38,831 bases of DNA from an uncultured Ruminococcus sp. (GCA_946621745.1 CAMOOV010000004.1:1-38831); one strand, 5' to 3'. Counted from the first letter of the stretch, positions 6,615 through 16,636 are shown. Program-made: numbers and translations. The notes: generated from the letters alone by a model not told the origin.

Positions 6615-8876
6615 ATGAAGATGATGTCAGTTTTAACGGCGGGTATTCTGATCTTTTCCGCCATGCCGCTGCAATTTGCGGAAGCATCAAAAGCAGAATA
6701 TTCCGGCACCTGCGGAGAAAACATCACATGGAAGATCGAGGACGGCGTACTGACACTGACCGGCAGCGGTGAAACAAAGAATTATGCAGAGGGTACTGCG
6801 ACATGGATGCTGAATGCAGATGAATACGGCACTGTCCGGAAAATCGCAGTCGGCGGCGGCATTACATCTCTGGGGCGGAATATTTTTGCGCTGCTGAATA
6901 ATGTTGACGAAATTGAACTGCCGGATACACTGACGGCGATCGGTGAAAATGCACTGTCCAATAAGCCGCTTCTGACTTCGCTGCAAATGCCGGAGAGCAT
7001 TACATATCTGGGCGACGGCGCATTCAGCAATTCCGGCCTGACAGAAGCATATTTCCCGCCGGATATGGATGATCTTCCGGCACGCTGCTATGCCGGTACC
7101 AATATCAAATCGGTTGAGATTCCTGCGCACATCAAAAGGCTCGGAAAGAATTGTTTTTCGGATTCCGCTTTGGAGGAATGCATTTTTCCGGACACCGATA
7201 TCGAAATCGGCGCAGGCTGTCTGAGCGGATGCACAAATCTGACGAATGTGCATCTGCCGGAGGGCATTCATGCGCTGCCGGACAGACTTCTGAACGGCTG
7301 TACGGCGCTGGAAGCCTTTGAGATTCCGGAAAGCGTCAGCCTGCTCGGAAACGGCACATTCGCCTCCTGCGGTCTGCATACGGTTTCACTGCCGGCAGGG
7401 ATCACCGCATTACCGGAGGGCTGCTTTCAGTATTGTCAAAATCTGGAATCTGTATATATTCCGGATTCGGTTTCGGACATCGGCAGCAAATGCTTCTATG
7501 ACTGTCCGCTGCTGACAGAGATCCGTCTGCCGGAAAGCGCAGTCAGATTCGGCGTGAATGCATTGCCGGAGAGCTGGGTATCACAGCAGGGCGATTTTGT
7601 GACCGTATGCGGCGGACAGCTTTATCAGTACAACGGAACAGATGAAAATGTTGTCCTGCCGGAGTCGGTGACGGCGGTGCTGACAAACGCATTTCCACAC
7701 CGCTTCAACAATCCGCATCCGGTGCATTCCGTTGTCATCAACGACGGCTGCCGCACGGTCGAAAGCGGCGCATTCAGTTTTTGTTATGCGCTCGAATCTA
7801 TGACAATTCCGGATTCCGTCACAAGCATTGCAGCGGATGCGGTCACAGGCGGCGCATCGCCGGAAATTCATGCGAATTATTATACCGCCGCCCATGCATT
7901 CAGCGTACAGAACGGTTTTCCGTTTGTGCCGGTGCAGGAGGAAAAGCTGCCGGCAATGCGCGAACCGGATTATGCAGCGGAAACGCTTTCATTCGGCAAT
8001 AATCCCGGCTTATTCGGAGACGGATATCAGATGTCCGCATGGGCCATGGCGGAGCTGCTGGATGCATCGCAGCGTCCTGAAAAAATCGCAGAGGATGCAG
8101 CAAAGCAATGGGGCGGCTCCTGCTTCGGGCTTTCAGCGGTGACCGTTCTGGTTCATGCCGGACTGCTCTCGCCGCAGGATCTCGATCCGGAGGCGAAAAC
8201 GCTGCATGATGTCAAGCCGACGGATCAGGCAGTTTCCATCATTAATTATTATCACATGATACAGTCGCTCGATGCGTCGCAGACAAAGCCTGTGCCGCAG
8301 CTGCAAAACCTTGTGCTGGCTGTGCAGTATGCAGAACAGTATCAGAACGGCGGTGATCCGTTTGTTCTGTCTTTTCAGCGCGTCGGCAGCGGGAGCGGCC
8401 ATGCAGTTGTCGGATACGGCATCAAGCGCGGTGAATGGGAATGGGACGGCGTGACCTATGACCGCCGCATCCGCACATGGGACTGCAACTATTCCGAGCA
8501 GACGGACAAGAGCCAGTTTTATTTTGACAGCAATACGCTGCACTGGTGCATTCCCGCATACGGCGTTTACTATGCCGGAGAAAACGATTTCAACGCAAGA
8601 GTCGGTGTTCCGTGCGGCGATGCGGAGACACTCGACCGCTATCCTTATTTTGCATCTTCGCCGCTTGCCGGAGATGTGGATCTCAGCGGTACGGTCGAAC
8701 TCTCTGACGCTGTTTTTCTTGCGAAATTTATCTGCGAACAGGCTGACAGCACACTTTCTTACCGCGGCGCATATAACGCAGATTCAAACGCCGACGGACT
8801 TATGACGATTGACGATGCGATTGCGATTCTCAGGATCATCACAACTGAAAGCAATGTCGGTTCTGCTCTTTCATAA
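6615..8876 (+). CDS. Secreted LRR - papain-like cysteine peptidase - dockerin protein
   Basis: A 753-residue secreted protein: signal peptide 1-24, BspA/TpLRR-type leucine-rich repeats about 30-440 (recurrent LPDTLTAIGENAL-like units after the cap TCGENITWKIEDGVLTLTGSG, given in part), and a cysteine-peptidase-like domain about 465-670. Putative catalytic residues are Cys503 in GGSCFGLS, His596 in GSGHAVVGYG and Asp623/Asn625 in TWDCN. A dockerin-like pair closes it (about 686-748: GDVDLSGTVELSDAVFLAKF and DSNADGLMTIDDAIAIL). AGGAGG lies 10 bp before the ATG, and the gene is 42 bp after the membrane dockerin gene, probably in the sigma operon. The same domain order recurs in the giant protein at 33242. 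Peptidase activity is predicted only; substrates are unknown. It could be a cellulosome-bound protease acting on surface proteins. Confidence 0.87.
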   Translation: MKMMSVLTAGILIFSAMPLQFAEASKAEYSGTCGENITWKIEDGVLTLTGSGETKNYAEGTATWMLNADEYGTVRKIAVGGGITSLGRNIFALLNNVDEIELPDTLTAIGENALSNKPLLTSLQMPESITYLGDGAFSNSGLTEAYFPPDMDDLPARCYAGTNIKSVEIPAHIKRLGKNCFSDSALEECIFPDTDIEIGAGCLSGCTNLTNVHLPEGIHALPDRLLNGCTALEAFEIPESVSLLGNGTFASCGLHTVSLPAGITALPEGCFQYCQNLESVYIPDSVSDIGSKCFYDCPLLTEIRLPESAVRFGVNALPESWVSQQGDFVTVCGGQLYQYNGTDENVVLPESVTAVLTNAFPHRFNNPHPVHSVVINDGCRTVESGAFSFCYALESMTIPDSVTSIAADAVTGGASPEIHANYYTAAHAFSVQNGFPFVPVQEEKLPAMREPDYAAETLSFGNNPGLFGDGYQMSAWAMAELLDASQRPEKIAEDAAKQWGGSCFGLSAVTVLVHAGLLSPQDLDPEAKTLHDVKPTDQAVSIINYYHMIQSLDASQTKPVPQLQNLVLAVQYAEQYQNGGDPFVLSFQRVGSGSGHAVVGYGIKRGEWEWDGVTYDRRIRTWDCNYSEQTDKSQFYFDSNTLHWCIPAYGVYYAGENDFNARVGVPCGDAETLDRYPYFASSPLAGDVDLSGTVELSDAVFLAKFICEQADSTLSYRGAYNADSNADGLMTIDDAIAILRIITTESNVGSALS

Positions 8877-9066
8877 CCGCTGCCCGTAGATCTGACAAAA
8901 TATCAGAAGCTCATGATTGATGTCCCAACTATCTCTTGAAGATATCTGCTTGTCTTTTTTCCGTGAGACTGCGCAGCTATTCTTCAAGATTAAATTGGTA
9001 CATCAATAACGGCTAACTTATCAACACGGAGAAATGTTTCTGTGCAGATTTCCGAATATAGACTGA
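8877..9066. other. Intergenic stretch between the LRR peptidase and the metB operon promoter
   Basis: No gene is seen. TCTTGAAGATA near 8933 and TATTCTTCAAGA near 8982 can form an imperfect stem with a long loop, but no T-run follows, so a terminator is not claimed. AATAACGGCTAACTTATC near 9005 is a possible distal operator element, unsupported by comparison. Confidence 0.4.
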
Positions 9067-9119
9067 GCCTATTGACAAACATAAAGCTCCGTGCTATAAT
9101 GCATACATAACCGATAGGC
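9067..9119 (+). promoter_or_regulatory. Promoter of the methyltransferase-metB-cysK operon (regulon promoter D)
   Basis: TTGACA (9072-9077), a 17-bp spacer and TATAAT (9095-9100) make a near-perfect promoter. Five bases later comes CATAAC (9106-9111), as in the promoters at 1072, 13586 and 16560. GCCTAT (9067-9072) and ATAGGC (9114-9119) form an inverted pair flanking the core promoter; the promoter at 16540 has the same pair, 21 bp further apart. A dimeric regulator bound at both half-sites could cover the promoter; this is inference. Confidence 0.85.
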
Positions 9120-9143
9120 AATATATGTAAAAGGAGAACGACC

Positions 9144-9254
9144 ATGAAAACAATGTGCTGTATGCTGTGTTGTCAGACCGCAAAAAACAGGATCCGAATG
9201 TCTCGCACACACGCCATGCAGCAGCGATGTCGCCGCATCTTTCATGTATCATGA
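9144..9254 (+). CDS. Polycysteine leader peptide of the metB-cysK operon
   Basis: A 36-codon ORF with AAGGAG 7 bp before the ATG, starting about 38 bases after the predicted transcript start. It opens MKTMCCMLCC: cysteine codons at 5, 6, 9, 10 (9156-9161 and 9168-9173), methionine at 1, 4 and 7, and one more Cys at codon 29. The stop (9252-9254) lies 7 bp before a terminator hairpin. Clustered codons for the operon's own product amino acids are the hallmark of attenuator leader peptides, such as trpL or hisL. Downstream genes interconvert methionine-derived homocysteine/cystathionine and cysteine. The peptide probably acts in cis through ribosome stalling at Cys codons when Cys-tRNA is low. 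It is too short and basic at its end to suggest an enzyme; a secreted or metal-binding role is possible but less likely. Confidence 0.78.
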   Translation: MKTMCCMLCCQTAKNRIRMSRTHAMQQRCRRIFHVS

Positions 9255-9280
9255 ACATCAGCAGCGCGGAGTGCATTCGG
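9194..9280 (+). promoter_or_regulatory. Antiterminator pairing of the cysteine attenuator
   Basis: CCGAATG (9194-9200) is fully complementary to CATTCGG (9274-9280). CTC (9202-9204) and GC (9205-9206) can extend the helix with GAG (9269-9271) and GC (9266-9267) across small bulges. The downstream partner contains most of the terminator's 5' arm, so the two structures exclude each other. A ribosome stalled at the Cys codons (9156-9173) would leave 9194 onward free and allow this pairing. A ribosome moving on would cover it and let the terminator form. Confidence 0.65.
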
Positions 9281-9312
9281 CCCTGAAGCCGCCGGCATTC
9301 TGCGCTGTTTTT
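9262..9312 (+). terminator. Rho-independent attenuator terminator
   Basis: The arms CAGCGCGGAGTGC (9262-9274) and GCATTCTGCGCTG (9295-9307) pair over 13 bp with two G-T pairs. An inner CGGC/GCCG stem (9278-9281 with 9288-9291) caps the loop, and TTTTT (9308-9312) follows. It lies within the operon leader, after the leader peptide and 17 bp before the methyltransferase start, so it acts as a conditional stop. Confidence 0.85.
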
Positions 9313-9328
9313 ATGCATTGGAGGATTT

Positions 9329-11400
<2,072 letters not shown>

Positions 11401-11410
11401 GGTGAGCAGA

Positions 11411-12319
11411 ATGCAGTATTATGAATCCATGCAGGCGCTGATCGGGCATACGCCGCTCGTGCGTCTCGGCAATATCGTGACAAAGCAGGGCGTGAATGTG
11501 TTTGCAAAGCTGGAGCTGTGGAATCCGTCCGGCAGCGTCAAGGACCGCACCGGTCTGTATATGGTCAATGATGCGGAGCGGCGCGGTCTGCTCAAAGCGG
11601 GCGGCACGATCGTTGAAGCGACCGCGGGCAATACTGGTCTCGGCATTGCATTTGCGGCGCTGAACCGCGGATACCGCATCATCTTCGTTGTCCCGACGAA
11701 ATTCTCCGCAGAAAAGCAGGCATTGATGCGGGCGCTCGGCGCGGAGGTCATCAATACGCCGCGGGAATACGGAATGCTCGGCGCGGTGGAAAAGGCGGAG
11801 GAGATCAAGGCGGGAATCCCCGGCTCGATCTCGCTGGAGCAGTTCAAAAACCAGAGCAATCCGCTGGCGCATTATGAAACGACCGGCAGGGAGATCTGGG
11901 AATCGCTTGACGGGAAAATTGATTATGTTGTCGCGGGCGCGGGCAGCGGCGGAACCTATACCGGCATCCTGCGGTATCTGAAAGAGCGCGATCCGCAGAT
12001 CCGCGGCATTCTTGCGGATCCGGTCGGCTCGACAATGGGCGGCGGCGAACACAGCGACTATAACATTGAGGGCATCGGCAATGATTTTATCGCAGATACG
12101 ATGGATATGTCACTTGTCGATGATGTGATAAAGGTGACGGATGACGAAGCCTTTGAGACGGCTCGTCTGCTCGCGAAAACAGAGGGCATCTTTGCGGGAT
12201 CGTCCTCCGGCGCGGCAATGGCAGCAGTGCGGAAGCTGACGGAGCGCGTCAGCAGCGGCAATATCGTCACGGTCTTCCCCGACCGCGGCGACCGCTATTT
12301 CAGCACAGGTCTATACTAA
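11411..12319 (+). CDS. Cysteine synthase / cystathionine beta-synthase family protein
   Basis: A 302-residue fold-type II PLP enzyme starting MQYYESMQALIGHTPLVRLG; GAGGTGAG precedes the ATG, and an upstream in-frame ATG overlapping metB is rejected. The PLP lysine lies in NPSGSVKDRTG (about Lys43), the substrate loop in EATAGNTGLG, and the phosphate loop in VAGAGSGGTYTG. Length and motifs fit CysK (O-acetylserine plus sulfide to cysteine) or MccA-type O-acetylserine-dependent cystathionine beta-synthase (O-acetylserine plus homocysteine). Operon position next to a gamma-lyase family gene makes the second reading attractive. It is the last gene before a hairpin-rich gap. Confidence 0.92.
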   Translation: MQYYESMQALIGHTPLVRLGNIVTKQGVNVFAKLELWNPSGSVKDRTGLYMVNDAERRGLLKAGGTIVEATAGNTGLGIAFAALNRGYRIIFVVPTKFSAEKQALMRALGAEVINTPREYGMLGAVEKAEEIKAGIPGSISLEQFKNQSNPLAHYETTGREIWESLDGKIDYVVAGAGSGGTYTGILRYLKERDPQIRGILADPVGSTMGGGEHSDYNIEGIGNDFIADTMDMSLVDDVIKVTDDEAFETARLLAKTEGIFAGSSSGAAMAAVRKLTERVSSGNIVTVFPDRGDRYFSTGLY

Positions 12320-12354
12320 CCGGGATTTATGGGGCTGTATACGATAAATAAGGT

Positions 12355-12412
12355 ATCCGCTTCGCGGATGCTATTTAGAATGGGGAAAGCAGCCCTACGG
12401 GGTACTTTCCCC
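12355..12412 (+). terminator. Hairpins after cysK
   Basis: ATCCGC/GCGGAT (12355-12369) forms a 6-bp stem with a TTC loop followed by CTATTT. GGGGAAAG (12382-12389) pairs with CTTTCCCC (12405-12412). Neither has a full T-run, so termination is plausible but not certain. They lie in the same gap as dispersed repeat copy 2. Confidence 0.4.
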
Positions 12413-12496
12413 AAGCCCCAATCTTCCCCTTATAGAACGCTGGGGGAGTTTCGCTCTCTGCGGAGAGCGACGAGGGCTCTGCCCTCGACCCGCGAG

Positions 12497-12594
12497 CTTT
12501 TTGAAAAAAGCTCGACCAAAAACTTTGGATGACATCGCCCGAAGCGAAATGAAATTTCCCCAGACCGTAAAATAGGCGCGACCAGCGCCGTAAC
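12497..12594 (-). repeat. Dispersed repeat, copy 2 (inverted relative to copy 1)
   Basis: The reverse complement of this segment matches 4273-4371 from the ACGGCGCTG block through CATTTCGCTTC to a GAGCTTTTTTCAAAAAGCTC palindrome, which is complete only in this copy. The neighbouring CGAGGGCAGAGCCCTCG (12472-12488, on the minus strand) is another hairpin. Short frames on both strands here share protein-level similarity only because they are translations of the same repeat. The two copies bracket 8.1 kb containing the sigma operon and the metB operon. Confidence 0.75.
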
Positions 12595-12672
12595 AGCGAC
12601 GAAATTGATATGCTTCGCGAAACCATACCGTAGGGAAGCGGCTGTCGGCCCTGCCGACCATGAGGTGAAAAT

Positions 12673-13599
12673 ATGACGATACAACAGCTGAGATATGTTC
12701 TGACGATCGCGGAAACCGGCTCCATGAACAAGGCGGCGGAGCTGCTCTATGTTTCGCAGCCCTCGCTGACGGCATCCGTACAGGAGCTCGAAAAGGAGAC
12801 CGGCATCCGGATCTTCAACCGCAGCGGCCGCGGCGTGACCGTCACGAATGACGGCGCGGAATTCCTGCAATACGCGAATCAGGTCGTCGGACAGTTCGAG
12901 ATCCTGACCGAAAAATATACCGCAAAGGGCGGCGTCAAGAAGAAATTCGGCGTCTCCGCGCAGCATTATTCCTTCGCGGTCAAGGCCTTCGTCGAAATGG
13001 TCAAGCGCTTTGATACGGCGAAATATGAATTCGCGATCCGCGAGACAAAAACAGCAGAGGTCATCAGCGATGTTGCAGGGCTCCGCAGCGAGATCGGCGT
13101 GCTGTATCTCAACAATTTCAACCGCAAGGCGATCCTCAAGCTCCTGCATACGAACGGTCTGGAATTCACGCCGCTGACCAGATGCAGCGCATATGTGTAT
13201 CTCTGGAAAGGGCATCCGCTCGCGCAGAAAAAGCAGATCACCTTTGAGGATCTTGCGGATTATCCCTGCCTGTCATTTGAGCAGGGCGCAAACAGCTCGT
13301 TCTATTATGCCGAGGAGATTCTCAGCACGGCGGATTATCCGCGGACGATCAAGGCCAATGACCGTGCGACCATGCTCAATCTGATGGTCGGACTGAACGG
13401 CTATACGCTCTGCTCCGGCATCATCTGCGAGGAGCTCAACGGCTCTGATTATCTCGCCGTGCCGTTTGCGGCGGAGGATGAGGATGCAATGGAGATTGGC
13501 TATATCACGCTGAAAAAGTCGATCCGCAGCAAGGCCGGAACGATCTATATTGAGGAACTGAAACGCTATCTGGGTATAGATTTTTCTGATAACGGTTAA
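12673..13599 (+). CDS. LysR-family transcriptional regulator
   Basis: A 308-residue LysR regulator; GAGGTG precedes the ATG. The N-terminal winged helix-turn-helix (1-65) reads TIQQLRYVLTIAETGSMNKA, then SQPSLTASVQELEKETGI, and a periplasmic-binding-like effector domain occupies about 90-300. It lies between the cysteine genes and the oxidoreductase operon on the same strand. Shared sites CTGATAAC-N15-GGTATTGGACA occur before the ABC importer and the oxidoreductase operon, so it is the obvious candidate activator; its inducer is unknown. GTCGGCCCTGCCGAC just before the ribosome binding site is a small hairpin that might modulate translation. No clear promoter of its own is visible. Confidence 0.93.
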   Translation: MTIQQLRYVLTIAETGSMNKAAELLYVSQPSLTASVQELEKETGIRIFNRSGRGVTVTNDGAEFLQYANQVVGQFEILTEKYTAKGGVKKKFGVSAQHYSFAVKAFVEMVKRFDTAKYEFAIRETKTAEVISDVAGLRSEIGVLYLNNFNRKAILKLLHTNGLEFTPLTRCSAYVYLWKGHPLAQKKQITFEDLADYPCLSFEQGANSSFYYAEEILSTADYPRTIKANDRATMLNLMVGLNGYTLCSGIICEELNGSDYLAVPFAAEDEDAMEIGYITLKKSIRSKAGTIYIEELKRYLGIDFSDNG

Positions 13600-13653
13600 T
13601 CGCACTTTGGTATTGGACAGATCGCGGAAATCGGTGTATCATAACAGCATACC
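13586..13653 (+). promoter_or_regulatory. Promoter of the 2-oxoacid oxidoreductase operon (regulon promoter B)
   Basis: CTGATAAC (13586-13593), 15 bp, GGTATTGGACA (13609-13619), 17 bp after TGGACA, TATCAT (13637-13642), five bases, CATACC (13648-13653). Every spacing equals promoter A at 1072-1139. The upstream element overlaps the end of the LysR gene, and TAACGGTTA (13590-13598) is a short dyad within it. Confidence 0.8.
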
Positions 13654-13673
13654 GCAAAGATTGGAGAATGAAT

Positions 13674-14189
13674 ATGAAAGAGATCCTTTGGCTCGGACGC
13701 GGCGGGCAGGGCGCATTTACGGCGGCAAAGCTCTTCGGCGCGGCCTATACAGCGAATGACGATTCGCATTATGCGCTTGCATTTCCGTCCTTCGGCCCCG
13801 AACGGCGCGGCGCTCCGGTCAGGGCATTCACAAAGCTCGATGAAAAGCCCGTGCTCGACCGCAGTCAGACCGAGCAGGCAGATTTTGTCGTCGTGCTGGA
13901 CGATACGCTCTATACACCGGCGCTGCATGATCTGCTGAAGCCGGACGGCCGCATCATTGTCAATTCCAAAACGCCGATCCCCGATACCTTTACATTTGAC
14001 GGCGAAGCAGTCGCGGCGGAATTCCGGCTGCCGACGGTCAATACCGTCATGCTCGGCATCGTCTCGGCATTGTCGGATTACATTACCGAGGAACAGGCGG
14101 TCAGCGCCGTTGAGGGCTATATGCCGCTGAAAATTCAGGCGCGCAATACCGGCGCGGTGAAGCTGGCGAGAGAGGCGGTGCAGAAATGA
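13674..14189 (+). CDS. 2-oxoacid:ferredoxin oxidoreductase, gamma subunit
   Basis: A 171-residue subunit starting MKEILWLGRGGQGAFTAAKL. The ATG at 13674 is chosen over that at 13668 because TTGGAG lies 7 bp away rather than 1 bp. The GRGGQG loop, FPSFGPERRGAPV and the DRSQTEQADFVVVLDD region are typical of the gamma (PorC-type) domain. First of four overlapping genes in the order gamma-delta-alpha-beta. The complex decarboxylates a 2-oxoacid to an acyl-CoA with reduction of ferredoxin, or runs in reverse as a reductive carboxylase. Confidence 0.93.
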   Translation: MKEILWLGRGGQGAFTAAKLFGAAYTANDDSHYALAFPSFGPERRGAPVRAFTKLDEKPVLDRSQTEQADFVVVLDDTLYTPALHDLLKPDGRIIVNSKTPIPDTFTFDGEAVAAEFRLPTVNTVMLGIVSALSDYITEEQAVSAVEGYMPLKIQARNTGAVKLAREAVQK

Positions 14190-14479
14190 GACCGTATCTA
14201 AGAGAAAAGACATCATTCTCCGCTGCGGAGATTCCGGAGGCGACCGCCTTTGAAGCCGGCTATCTGGTATCGGTCAACAGCGGCTGGCGCAGCATCCGGC
14301 CGGTCATTGATACGGGACGGTGTGTCGGATGTGAACAGTGCTATCTGTACTGTCCCGACGGCGTGATCTCGATACAGAACGGCAGGCCCGTCATTGATTA
14401 TGATTTCTGCAAGGGCTGCGGCATCTGCGCAAAGATCTGTAAGATCGGCGCGATCGGAACGGAGGCGGAGCATCAATGA
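14186..14479 (+). CDS. 2-oxoacid:ferredoxin oxidoreductase, delta (ferredoxin) subunit
   Basis: A 97-residue protein overlapping the gamma gene by 4 bp. Two 4Fe-4S motifs are complete: CVGCEQCYLYCPDG (about 49-62) and CKGCGICAKICKIG (about 76-89). It carries electrons between the catalytic subunits and soluble ferredoxin. The N-terminal SVNSGWRSIRPVID is typical of PorD-type subunits. Confidence 0.93.
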   Translation: MRPYLREKTSFSAAEIPEATAFEAGYLVSVNSGWRSIRPVIDTGRCVGCEQCYLYCPDGVISIQNGRPVIDYDFCKGCGICAKICKIGAIGTEAEHQ

Positions 14480-15657
14480 GCAAGCGTTTTTTATCCGGCA
14501 ATGAGGCATTTGCTGAGGGCATCCGTCTTGCAAAGCCGGATGTGATTTCTGCCTATCCGATCACCCCGCAGACGATCGTTGTCGAACGGCTTTCGGAAAT
14601 GGTCGAGGACGGCAGTCTGAAATCGGAATTCATTCATGTGGAATCGGAGCATTCAGCGCTCTCCTGTGCGATCGGCGCAAGCGCGGCGGGCGCAAGAGCC
14701 TTCACCGCAACATCCTCACAAGGATTGCTTTACATGGCCGAATGTCTCTATTACGCATCCGGCGGGCGGTTCCCGATCGTCATGATGAATGCAGACCGCT
14801 CGACGGCGCTGCCGTGGAATATCTACGGCGACCAGCGCGACAGCCTTTCACAGCTCGACAGCGGCTGGATTCAGGTCTATGCGGAGAATGCGCAGGAAGC
14901 GCTCGACCTCGCACTGATGAGCTGGCGCATCGCGGAGGACAGCCGCGTTTCCACGCCGGTCATGGTCAATCTCGACGGCTTTGTGCTGACGCATACCTAC
15001 GAAACGGTTGAGATTCCGGAGCAGGCGCAGGCAGATGCGTTCCTGCCGCCCTATGTCACGGAGAACCGCGTCGATTTTGACGATCCGAAGAATATGGCAT
15101 TCTCGGCAGGCCCCGATACCAATTTCATTTTCAAATACAAGGCGCATCGGGGAATGCTCGCTGCAAAGGAAGTCATCGCGGAAACGGAGACCGCATTCGC
15201 AGAGAGCTTTGGCAGAAAATATACGGGAATGCTCGACAGCTACCGCACAGAGGATGCAGATTTTGTGCTCGTGACGCTCGGCAGCATCGCCGGACTCTGC
15301 CGTGAGACCGCCGACCGGCTGCGGGAGCAGGGCATCAAGGCCGGCGTTGTGCGTATCCGCTATATGCGCCCGTTCCCGAATGCGGAGATCGCCGCAGCAC
15401 TTCAGAATGCAAAGGCATTCGGCGTGCTGGAAAAGGATATCTCCTTCGGCAATGAGGGAACGGTCTATACAAATGTTAATTCCGCGCTGCAAAAGGCCGG
15501 TGTCCGGATCCCGGGCTATAATTTCATCGGCGGCTTGGGCGGCAGAAATATTTCTGCGCATGATATCGCGCAGATTTTTGAAGATATCCGCAGCGGGACG
15601 GATCATGTGAATTTCATCGGGATCGGAGGCGACGGCAATGGCGAATCCAACGGCTGA
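14476..15657 (+). CDS. 2-oxoacid:ferredoxin oxidoreductase, alpha subunit
   Basis: A 393-residue subunit overlapping the delta gene by ATGA. The diagnostic SAYPITPQT (about 20-28), EHSALSCAIGASAAGARAFT and SSQGLLYM are present, with a C-terminal transketolase-like domain ending FIGGLGGRNIS. Length fits separate-subunit POR/VOR enzymes rather than fused clostridial PFOR. The substrate (pyruvate, 2-oxobutyrate, branched-chain or aryl 2-oxoacid) cannot be read directly. It overlaps the beta gene by 20 bp. Confidence 0.93.
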   Translation: MSKRFLSGNEAFAEGIRLAKPDVISAYPITPQTIVVERLSEMVEDGSLKSEFIHVESEHSALSCAIGASAAGARAFTATSSQGLLYMAECLYYASGGRFPIVMMNADRSTALPWNIYGDQRDSLSQLDSGWIQVYAENAQEALDLALMSWRIAEDSRVSTPVMVNLDGFVLTHTYETVEIPEQAQADAFLPPYVTENRVDFDDPKNMAFSAGPDTNFIFKYKAHRGMLAAKEVIAETETAFAESFGRKYTGMLDSYRTEDADFVLVTLGSIAGLCRETADRLREQGIKAGVVRIRYMRPFPNAEIAAALQNAKAFGVLEKDISFGNEGTVYTNVNSALQKAGVRIPGYNFIGGLGGRNISAHDIAQIFEDIRSGTDHVNFIGIGGDGNGESNG

Positions 15658-16534
15658 ACGGCTTTCGCGTGACGAATATTTCTACGGGCACAAGGCCTGT
15701 GCCGGATGCGGCGGCAGTCTTGCCGTCAGAGCAGCGCTCAAGGTGCTGGGGCAGAATGCGGTATCCGTCCTGCCGGCGGGATGTATGTCGGCGGTCGGAT
15801 TCAATTTCCCGCAGCTCTGCTTCTCGAACAACTCGATCATTTCGACTTTTGCCGGAACCGCATCCATGCTGACCGGCATCGAAGCCGGACTGCGCGCCCG
15901 CGGATACAGCGATTTCACCGCGGTCGGCTTTGCCGGCGACGGCGGCACGGCGGATATCGGCATTCAGGCGCTCTCCGGCGCGATCGACCGCAATGACAAC
16001 ATCATCTATATCTGCTACGACAACGAAGCCTATATGAATACCGGCATCCAGAAAAGCGGCCTGACGCCGTTCGGTGCGCGCACCACAACGACGCCCGCCG
16101 GCGCCAATATCCACGGCAATCTCCGGCCGAAAAAGAATATGTTTGAGATCGCGGCTGCGCATGATATTCCCTATGCGGCGACGGCCAGCGTCGGCTATCT
16201 GCCGGATTTCATCCGGAAGGTCGAAAAGGCTGCGCAGATCAAGGGAACGAAATATATCCATGTGATCGCGCCCTGTCCGACGGGCTGGGGCATCGCGCCG
16301 GATGAAACGGTCGAGATCGCAAAGGAGGTCGTGGACTGCGGCCTCTGGTATCTCGCGGAATACGAGAACGGCGCATTCACGCTGAATCATAAGCCGAAGG
16401 ATTTCACAAGCGTCGAAGCATATCTGAAAAAGCAGGGGCGCTTTCAGCATCTCGATCTCGACGATATCAAGACCGTCATCGAATCGAGAGATCAAAAATG
16501 GTCATATATCGAAAGGAACTTCACTTATAAATAA
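15638..16534 (+). CDS. 2-oxoacid:ferredoxin oxidoreductase, beta subunit (TPP-binding)
   Basis: A 298-residue subunit. The N-terminus has GHKACAGCGGSLAVRAAL; the thiamine diphosphate/Mg site is GFAGDGGTADIGIQAL (about 92-107), followed by NDNIIYICYDNEAYMNTG. Conserved cysteines (CAGC near 20-23, CPTG near 216-219) match PorB-type subunits that bind a cluster. Last gene of the operon, followed directly by promoter C of the CoA-ligase gene. Confidence 0.93.
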   Translation: MANPTAERLSRDEYFYGHKACAGCGGSLAVRAALKVLGQNAVSVLPAGCMSAVGFNFPQLCFSNNSIISTFAGTASMLTGIEAGLRARGYSDFTAVGFAGDGGTADIGIQALSGAIDRNDNIIYICYDNEAYMNTGIQKSGLTPFGARTTTTPAGANIHGNLRPKKNMFEIAAAHDIPYAATASVGYLPDFIRKVEKAAQIKGTKYIHVIAPCPTGWGIAPDETVEIAKEVVDCGLWYLAEYENGAFTLNHKPKDFTSVEAYLKKQGRFQHLDLDDIKTVIESRDQKWSYIERNFTYK

Positions 16535-16539
16535 AATCT

Positions 16540-16616
16540 ATAGCCTATCATAAAACACAGGTATTGGACAAACCGCGCAGATGCGAGTATAATATAAACA
16601 TACCAATCCAATAGGC
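16540..16616 (+). promoter_or_regulatory. Promoter of the CoA-ligase gene (regulon promoter C)
   Basis: GGTATTGGACA (16560-16570) with TGGACA as -35, a 17-bp spacer, TATAAT (16588-16593), five bases, CATACC (16599-16604). ATAGCCTAT (16540-16548) and ATAGGCTAT (16611-16619) form a perfect 9-bp inverted repeat flanking the promoter. The metB promoter (9067-9119) has the same GCCTAT/ATAGGC pair. The CTGATAAC element of promoters A and B is replaced here by a weaker TCTATAGC. Confidence 0.82.
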
Positions 16617-16636
16617 TATCAAGGAGGATCATACCG

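Noticed and set aside
9144-9254. Ribosomally made peptide natural product or metallothionein-like protein
   Set aside because: No modification, export or immunity genes are nearby, and most cysteines are confined to codons 5-10; attenuation fits the flanking hairpins better.
8877-9328. SAM (S-box) riboswitch or T-box upstream of the metB operon
   Set aside because: No S-box conserved core and no T-box AGGGTGG-type sequence are visible; the leader is explained by a peptide ORF and two competing hairpins.
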